DNA from: Mesostigma viride
Taxonomy: Eukaryota; Streptophyta; Mesostigmatophyceae; Mesostigmatales; Mesostigmataceae
Direction: 5' to 3'
DNA: 22,500 nt
Assembly (NCBI GenBank): GCA_009746045.1
Contig: RPFO01000310.1
Span: 2,468,642 to 2,491,141 of the forward strand
Shown here piece by piece: positions 16,967 through 22,500 of this stretch. The notes under the pieces are model-generated. The model worked only from the letters and a program-made list of their open reading frames with translations. It made no database searches and had not been told where the DNA came from. The first letter of the stretch is position 1; every line of letters starts with the position of its first letter. Made by a program: the position numbers and the translations under genes.

Positions 16967-16994
16967 CTTATTAATTAATTAATTAATTAATTAA
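16967..16994 (+). repeat. TTAA microsatellite tail of the ORF1-only LINE
   Basis: After CTTA, the tetramer (TTAA/AATT) repeats to the target duplication. The RTE-like copy ends the same way at 13361-13378, while the minus-strand LINE ends in a looser mix of ATTAATGAATTC and AAATAAAT. Confidence 0.85.
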
Positions 16995-17006
16995 TTGGGT
17001 CATCAG
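16995..17006. repeat. Right target-site duplication of the ORF1-only LINE
   Basis: The second TTGGGTCATCAG follows the TTAA-repeat tail. On the minus strand it encodes the last residues, LMTQ, of an open frame that the insertion interrupts. Confidence 0.9.
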
Positions 17007-17198
17007 AGCCCAGAGGCTGAAAGATCTTTCCTCCAGTTTTTCTAACATGGTATCGAGTAGTGAGTGATGCCTATGATACCATATTTCCCAATTCCTAACG
17101 CCCTCAACTTGAGATCTAGAATTGACCTTTTCAATTTCCCGAGGAATCTTGTCCAGATTACCTAGCAAGAGCAGATCTGCTTTTTGCTCAAGCTTCAA
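17007..17198 (-). pseudogene. Minus-strand open frame interrupted by the ORF1-only LINE
   Basis: The frame reads KLEQKADLLLLGNLDKIPRE, then IWYHRHHSLLDTMLEKLEER, then SFSLWALMTQ, where LMTQ is encoded by the LINE's target duplication. Joined to the other flank it runs four more codons (IMLE) to a TGA, so the LINE appears to have landed at the end of a reading frame. No family was recognised. The composition is consistent with a charged helical C-terminus, but the upstream side is closed by stops near 17200. It could be a host exon, an older transposon protein, or chance. Confidence 0.3.
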
Positions 17199-17856
17199 AC
17201 ATCTTCCCGGGCGTGTTTTCTGTTCAAATCATCCTACTGTCGCTGGCTGCTGTGAGGTTTTCGGCAAAAAAAATTCGACTGTGTACTGTTCCAGCTTCCA
17301 ATCTTTTCAATCCGAGATTTTCCAAACCTGGTCGACAACAACGCAGTAACGCTGAGCGAGTGAAACATATCTATATGAAATTATCATAGTGAAACCTTAT
17401 TTTTGAAAGGCAACCATGCGTACCTTATCTTACAACTCCCCATGCAAGCTAGCGTGGGAAACATCACTGGGATCCTAAATATTTCTTTCACCTTTCATGT
17501 TAATTTTAGAGAGACAACTATTCCTGGACGCATGGCGATTTCATGTGCACATATTTCATCATAAACACGCAAACAAGCACTCAATTATGTACAAACCAGG
17601 GATATCAAAGAGTACCCCGGGCAGGGTCCTCAATTTTCAAAACCTGCACTGGATCTAAAGCTGCTTCATAAATACACACCCACTTGCTGGCTGTCAAAGG
17701 GGTGACAAAAAGAAAAGAAAAAACGGATCGAGCACTTCTACCCCGTCTCCCAAGTCTTTACAAATATAATAACCTATTCTTTGTAACTTGTCAAGCTAAT
17801 ACCTGATCCCAGGCCCATAATGTTGGCCCATGGTCTGGCAGAGGACCAAAAGTTTT
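17199..17856. other. A/T-rich stretch, no gene seen
   Basis: Both strands carry many stops. There is an A-rich run near 17703-17725. No motif, repeat or RNA was recognised. Confidence 0.5.
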
Positions 17857-18171
17857 CTAATGACTTAATTGCCGAGAGGTTACCGCAGCAACCTCGACAT
17901 TGTGGCGCCACCAATGCGCGCTGAATGTCTTGCATTCAGCATCCATGTCGATCAAACACGGGCAACAATAAGAACCCGCATCTTCGTGGCCGATTCGCCC
18001 ACCGTGTTCAAGGGTTTCCAAATACCACCAACCCAGCCCCACTGAAATGTCAGGATCGAGGGCGCAGGGAGCATGGGCTAATGCCATGAGCCCTTCTCTG
18101 TGGCATGTGTGCAGGTCGCAGGTGCAATACGGAACCTCCAGTTCCTCAAAACTTTGCCGCCTGCCTTGCAC
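17857..18171 (-). CDS. Unidentified Cys/His-rich open frame
   Basis: It continues leftward from the preceding frame with SFEELEVPYCTCDLHTCHRE, ALAHAPCALDPDISVGLGWW, YLETLEHGG, and SYCCPCLIDMDAECKTF, to a stop at 17857. The CTC-x(4)-CH and CCPC clusters suggest metal binding. KDZ-type transposases have a CxC segment followed by a conserved Pro/aromatic stretch of similar length, and this is the closest known pattern, but the match is weak. A possible donor GTAACC lies just before the stop, so the frame may continue in an unseen exon. Confidence 0.3.
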   Translation of the reverse strand: MQGRRQSFEELEVPYCTCDLHTCHREGLMALAHAPCALDPDISVGLGWWYLETLEHGGRIGHEDAGSYCCPCLIDMDAECKTFSAHWWRHNVEVAAVTSRQLSH

Positions 18172-18496
18172 GCTTGACTGCTTGTGCGAGATTAGAAGTT
18201 GCGTCCGTTACAAGCCTTTTGCGTTGCATCACCTCGGGCGCCGCCAGGAAGGGAAGCGTTTGCTCTGGCGCAACCGGCGCAGTTGGGGCCTCCTCTGGCA
18301 CACGATCATGCTCGATGGGCTCATCGCCGAAATCGAGGTATTGTTGTCCAGATATATACATTCTGAACTTGACAGGCTTGAATCCGCGACGATGAACCGC
18401 GAAGACTCGGCGGTACGTCCCCGGCGGGGAGAGCCGCAGGGATACCACTTCTGTGGCCCCTTTAAAATCTGGGGTGGTTGGCTGTTGCTTCGTCAT
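18146..18496 (-). CDS. Unidentified protein, N-terminal open frame
   Basis: The ATG at 18496-18494 opens 116 codons: MTKQQPTTPDFKGATEVVSL, then RRGFKPVKFRMYISGQQYLD, a Pro/Glu-rich linker (EEAPTAPVAPEQ), and a basic end (RARQAAK). Upstream on the same strand is a CCAAT-type stretch (about 18705). The frame stops at 18146, but another minus-strand frame takes over at 18171, suggesting an intron or a frameshift. No family was recognised. The layout (basic linker followed by a Cys-containing segment) would suit a transposon-encoded DNA-binding protein, but this is a guess. Confidence 0.35.
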   Translation of the reverse strand: MTKQQPTTPDFKGATEVVSLRLSPPGTYRRVFAVHRRGFKPVKFRMYISGQQYLDFGDEPIEHDRVPEEAPTAPVAPEQTLPFLAAPEVMQRKRLVTDATSNLAQAVKRARQAAKF

Positions 18497-18829
18497 GGTG
18501 ATAGCGAGCGTGTGCGAAGGACGTGGCCGGCTTGAAGGCGTGCAGCACTGGAAACGCGCAGAGAAAACGCCTCTTTTGGACGTCTGTGGTCAGGGAAGCA
18601 CAAGGCGCGAACACAAAGGGAGCAAGCGCGGCACTTTTCTGACATTCAGGAAACCTTCTGAAAGCGAAGGCAAACCGAGAGGAAGGAGACCCATTGGTAT
18701 AAGGCCCAACAATGGGACCACCCATCTAAGAGTAACCTGAAGTTCCTGCCCTTGTATGCCCTTGTCGGCTGCAAACCTATTGTTAGCGTAATTAAAAACT
18801 TTTTCCCCGACGTGCCACACTCACTTGAA

Positions 18830-19860
18830 AATGGGTCAGGAATTGGCCAGGATGTCCGTAAAGAACATCGTGATGGCAAGGTCCAAGGGTTCTCCCAGGG
18901 AAAAATCATGTTTAAATAAAGACGTAACTACGGCATATTCATGGGCGAGGAGAGGGGTGTGAATAAGGGCCAAGCCTTTCTTACTCTGCCGTTCTCTTCC
19001 TTCGCTGAATAATGGGTTACGCCGAAACGATTAAGATCAGTCCAAGACGCACCGATCTGTGCTCTTAGCCAAGTCGTCTCGCCTGGACTTGAGTCGGGAC
19101 GTTAGCTCCTGATTAATCCAGCAAGCCACCTGCGCCAGGGAAAACATTTCATGGCATGCATGAGAGAACGTCCAGTTAGCGATGGCAAATCCCCGAGCAT
19201 ATCACGTCGGAATCTGCCTCAACACGAGCAAAAGAAGAGTCTGTGACGATGCAAGATACATGTTCAGCTCATATGACAACAAAGCAATAGAAAAGTCATT
19301 CTTGTGCGGCCGGCCTTTCATTTGCCCTCTGCTGGTGTGATCACGAGCGAGGAACGAACTCAGATCAGCAAGAGACGCACCAATCTTTTCTAGAAGTACA
19401 CGTTGTTATCGCTCGTAGTACAAGTCGTTAAAACTCAGCTGCTTTACCCAGTCACCTGCAATGTGGAGAAAAAAAAGGTGACGGGGAGCAGACAAGAGAC
19501 GAGCTGGAGGTTAGCCATGTCAGAAGAACGCATTCTTTATTTGCACTTCGCTAGGATCCAAAGAAGCGAAGTCAGTCCAACTGGACCAAGAAGATCAAAT
19601 GAAGAAAGACGCTTAGCGCCGTTGCATGTTCGGCCGAAACGAGACAACATGGCTGCTAGCCTATCGGAGGGTAAGCAAGCCCGTAAAGAAGGGATTCCTA
19701 GCTCACGGATGCCATCAGCCATACAAGTAAAACTGGCGGTGAACATGGCGTCAGCATGAGCAAAACGAGGCATCTTACCGGGGGGAAAGGCGGAAAAGGA
19801 GCTGTCTCCTGCGAGGATCGCCCGACCAAAGTCGCGCTTTACACCTTCGTTGACGCCCAC
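18830..19860 (-). other. Possibly coding minus-strand stretches, unidentified
   Basis: Three open stretches look more coding than their surroundings. The 19860-19537 frame reads GKMPRFAHADAMFTASFTCM, then ADGIRELGIPSLRACL. Around 19170-19030 a frame reads NWTFSHACHEMFSLAQVACW, then INQELTSRLKSRRDDLAKS. Around 18985-18840 a frame reads GLALIHTPLLAHEYAVVTSL and LAITMFFTDILANS. The first two share an F-(A/S)-HA-x(2-3)-MF ... I-x-EL pattern. A TATAAAA box on the minus strand (19874-19868) precedes the first. A CAA-GTGAGT donor lies near 18830. No family was recognised, and the exon structure is unresolved. Confidence 0.3.
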
Positions 19861-19867
19861 CGTGAGC

Positions 19868-19874
19868 TTTTATA
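19868..19874 (-). promoter_or_regulatory. TATA-like box on the minus strand
   Basis: TATAAAA read on the minus strand, upstream of the open frame that starts at about 19860-19785. Inverted CCAAT motifs lie at about 19940 and 19985. As a promoter it is plausible but unsupported by any identified gene. Confidence 0.3.
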
Positions 19875-20240
19875 CCTGCAAGGGCAAGGTTGCGCGGACA
19901 CAGAATGGCGTCTATTTCGATTCGTATCGCCGTCTTGACCAATGGGAAACATGAAAACACTGTCAACAGCTGTCAAAACTATTCCAATTGGCTGTCTGAC
20001 CCCGCGTCCCTAGTCTTTCGTCTGTCCGCCACTCGATCACTGATCGGCCGGACGCTTTGCTGTCATGCTGTCCAGCACAGAAATGGGGCACGTTGCGCGG
20101 AACGCGGAGGGCAGCATCTTGTCAGGCGATTTTGCGCGATATTGTTCTGACATGTCAGCCAACTTAGCCTTAACCTTATCTAAGGCATTAACTTAACTTA
20201 GGCTTTAGACTGCGCGTTAATACATGCGTACGTGCGTATC

Positions 20241-20266
20241 GTACGCGTACGCGTACGCGTACGCGT
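20241..20266. repeat. GTACGC hexamer microsatellite
   Basis: About four copies of GTACGC, self-complementary and alternating purine-pyrimidine. Just after it, ACGCGTAAATAGATACTTA and ACGCGTAAAATAGATACTTA form an imperfect direct repeat (20261-20303). The array can form cruciform or left-handed DNA in principle. Confidence 0.85.
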
Positions 20267-20303
20267 AAATAGATACTTATAGAACGCGTAAAATAGATAC
20301 TTA

Positions 20304-21329
20304 ATAATTAGACCCTGATTAGACCTGTCATGTGCTCCCCTGTGGGCCCGTGGCCCCGTCCCCCGTCACGGTTTCTCACGGTTTACTGCTGGTGGCACGT
20401 GCAATCGTTACGCACCTAGCCAGCAAACTCCAGCAAACGTGGCGACTGATGAGCCACGAACCCTTAGCCCAAACCGTAACATGGCCATTGAATTGCCATT
20501 TTAAAACCAAAATGTGAGGCAGGAAATGAGGGCAAATTTCAACGGGCAGCATACCAGACACGAAGTTGGAGCCAGCGCGTGCACTAGCGTGAGTAAATGC
20601 AGGGGGAATTCTCATCCAGATTTCAAATACTCCTGGACACGGCTCCTTGATACGAGTTATCGCTAGAAAACACATGACACTGTTGTGTGGCAACCTCGAT
20701 CAGTTGCTATTTGATTGGCTCACATCCCCAGCATTCACGAATTTTCTATATGGTGAGACGCCATCATCGAAAAAGAGGCTGTCAACTCCGCGTAAGCCTC
20801 CAGATCAGCGTCTGACGAGTTCGCAGTACATCGAACGCTGGCGGGATTTGGATAGAATGTGTGTGCCCGTTGCTCATTGACAATCAGTCATCTTTTGACG
20901 ATACTCTGCTGTCGCTCCTGTGTCGGCGCAGTGGGCAGCCTAAACTTGTGGCCACGTTTAATTTGTCGTGCCATGGCGCGTCACTAAGCTTTACTCGCAT
21001 TAAGGTTGCTTGTTTCTCGCTCGTACGTGTTGAACACCGGTTTCTGAACGGGCTTTTTGCAGCGTGGTAAGACTGTGCGTTTACCGAGTTTCTAAGTAAT
21101 GTGGTGGGTATGTGCTGCTGCGCTTTACTGTCTTCTTGGTTGTACGCTTGATAAGCAATTCCCACGTGATCCTATGACCATAATGCTTGTATGCCCACTA
21201 GTCAGGAAGGTTTTTGTGGTCTGCGAAATATGAAGTTCTGCGGTCAATGAAAACGAAACCATTAGCGGGTTGGTCCATGGCATATCCAACCCCCTCCTTG
21301 ATCTGTATTCCCTTCCACATTGGGAGTAT
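20304..21329. other. About 1 kb without a supported gene
   Basis: Open stretches on the plus strand at 20647-20880 (RVIARKHMTLLCGNLDQLLF ... SSQYIERWRDLDRM) and 20861-21070, and on the minus strand at 20376-20693, show no known motif. The plus-strand 20647 frame has a moderately protein-like composition. None is listed as a gene. Confidence 0.4.
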
Positions 21330-21370
21330 CTCAGTATAAAAGAATCTGTGGCAGATTCTTTTATACTGAG
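21330..21370. repeat. Perfect 19-bp inverted repeat with 3-base loop
   Basis: CTCAGTATAAAAGAATCTG (21330-21348), loop TGG, then its exact reverse complement (21352-21370). Transcribed from either strand this makes a perfect 19-bp hairpin. It is too short for a standard plant-type miRNA precursor and has no U run to mark a terminator. It could be a snap-back created during repair, a cruciform, or the core of a small foldback element. Confidence 0.9.
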
Positions 21371-22300
21371 TGCAAGTCTGCGTGGAGCCGTCATCCAGCC
21401 CTAGCATGTGTTAGTAAAATTTTGTCCTTCAACACTCTCGCAGGCCTGCTGGCAGCTGCCGCTGTTGGATACTGGGAGTGTAATATAAGGGAATAGATTG
21501 TGGTATTGTGGATGGGTGGGTGGCCAGGGGAAGGTGACAGGGGGTGATGGGGCTGAGAGTGGTGAGGTGGACAGCCAACGCACAACTAGTATCTCCGTTG
21601 GTGCTGTGGATTGCTTTATTATCCACATGCTTAGTTAGTTACACGCTACCACGCTCAGCCAATTTCGAAGGGTGCAGGAAATTCCATTACAGCCTCCATC
21701 AAACCCGCCTTTTCGAATATATTGGACTTAAGCCATTTGTTCGATACCATGGGTATGCTTTACGGCGGGATGCCAGGTGTTATGAAGTTGCATGTGGTCG
21801 TGCTGGCTTATGTGAGCACATCGGGTGTTCCTTATGTTGGAGGCACGGCTCGTGTGTGATGTAGGTGGCAGCCAGACAAAATTGCCTCATGAATGCCTCT
21901 AGAGCCGGTTTGAAGCTGAAGGAAATCGCTTTGGTTGTCTGCTAATTAAACCTTTTTTGCCAAGGTCTCATTTGCTCAGGTGTGCCAGTTCTAGAAATAG
22001 GGAGGATAGGACTTAGGAGCGATGCACCAATTTGTGCTCATGTATGAGAATGGGAGCACGGCGACCCGCTTGCCTTCCTGAGTGTCCACAGCCTTGCTCC
22101 CATGGTCACAGGAACAAGTAGTCAGTCAGCATGCAGGCCATTATTGCCCTTCACTGGTGACATGGTTGCAAAGCCAATGTCTACAGGGCGCATACGTAGT
22201 AGATCATGTCTAGTTACATGCTACCATCTAGTTTTTGTTGTCGCGCACAGCCCCTGTCCCGCATGCCGTCACCGGTGTGTGTTGTGGCACTGTGGTAACT
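21371..22300. other. About 0.9 kb without a supported gene
   Basis: The longest open stretch is plus 21544-21864 (106 codons from ATG), whose end is Cys-rich (RCYEVACGRAGLCEHIGCSL) but matches no known domain. The opposite strand shows Pro/Ser-rich low-complexity frames. No transcript signal was recognised. Confidence 0.4.
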
Positions 22301-22500
22301 CCATGGATGAGGTTGTGCCTCTCATGATGGGGTTGTGCCTTCCTTGATGAGGTTGAGCCTGTCTTGATGAGGCTGTGCCTGTCTTGATGAGGTTGTGCCT
22401 TCCTTGATGGGGTTGTGCCTGTCTTGATGAGGTTGTGCCTGCCTTGATGGGGTTGTGCCTCTCATGATGGGTTTGTCACTGCCTTGATGAGGTTGTGACT
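22301..22500. repeat. 20-bp minisatellite, running off the right edge
   Basis: Ten consecutive 20-base units of the form GATGAGGTTGTGCCTNNCTT vary mainly at two positions (GATGA or GATGG; NNC variable). The array starts at about 22301 and is not finished at the window end. The 20-base period is not divisible by three, so it is unlikely to be coding. Confidence 0.92.

Larger units (their letters stand above)
13646..16994 (+). mobile_element. ORF1-only LINE (half-a-LINE type), with nested hAT insertion
   Basis: It is bounded by the 12-bp duplication TTGGGTCATCAG (13634-13645 and 16995-17006), so both ends are defined. In order it holds a 150-base 5' untranslated region with a strong hairpin, an ORF1-type gene split by a hAT element, a 421-base 3' untranslated region, the 19-base hairpin CACGTGACGCAGTCACGTG, and a TTAA-repeat tail. 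No reverse transcriptase or endonuclease is present anywhere. Without the hAT and its extra target copy the element is 2039 bases. Mammalian HAL1 elements have the same plan (ORF1 without ORF2) and move using enzymes supplied by other LINEs. An internal deletion of ORF2 in this one copy is the alternative. Confidence 0.82.

Noticed and set aside
1-22500. tRNA genes, rRNA and CRISPR arrays
   Set aside because: Scanned by eye for B-box-like GGTTCGA words, conserved rRNA blocks and spaced repeats; none found. The 20-bp array at the right end has no spacers.

Overview
This is eukaryotic nuclear DNA. The two recognisable host genes are split by GT-AG introns, and the exons only make sense when their phases are joined. 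There are no bacterial-type operons or ribosome binding sites, and at least half of the right-hand part is retrotransposon and DNA-transposon sequence. The N-terminus of the EFR3-like protein most resembles the plant form. Together with an MgtE-family Mg2+ transporter, LINEs carrying a restriction-enzyme-like endonuclease, and GC-rich exons in mixed-composition introns, this suggests a green alga or another microalga. The species cannot be told from the sequence.

Layout. At 1-559 on the minus strand is the 5' end of an EFR3-like gene (plasma-membrane scaffold of the PI4-kinase complex), running off the left edge. From 560 to about 3820 no gene can be secured; the unidentified 5' exons of the transporter should lie here. 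At 3824-8665 on the plus strand are four exons, with mutually consistent phases, that encode one complete MgtE/SLC41-type membrane domain (171 residues). The introns hold a MITE-like inverted repeat, C-rich tracts, degenerate copies of the second exon's borders, a palindrome cluster and a 139-bp tandem duplication.

From 9263 to 16994 the window is a retrotransposon cluster. (1) A minus-strand LINE remnant (about 9263-11165) has the RT motif YMDD, a thumb region and a C-terminal PD-(D/E)xK-type endonuclease. (2) A 5'-truncated, frameshifted plus-strand RTE-like RT copy (11628-13378) lies between 12-bp target duplications. (3) A plus-strand element (13646-16994) lies between 12-bp target duplications and carries an ORF1-type gene but no reverse transcriptase, like the mammalian 'half-a-LINE' elements. 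Its ORF1 is split by a hAT transposon (14574-15875) with an 8-bp target duplication, and removing the hAT restores the coding phase. Elements 1 and 3 share a 19-nt perfect hairpin just before their A/T-rich 3' tails, although one encodes RT and the other does not.

The right end (17007-22500) has minus-strand open stretches that look partly coding but are unidentified, a long perfect foldback at 21330-21370, and a 20-bp minisatellite running off the right edge.

The host genes act independently (lipid-kinase scaffolding and Mg2+ transport). The coherent system in the window is the LINE community: RT-bearing elements and an ORF1-only element that may depend on them through a shared 3' hairpin.
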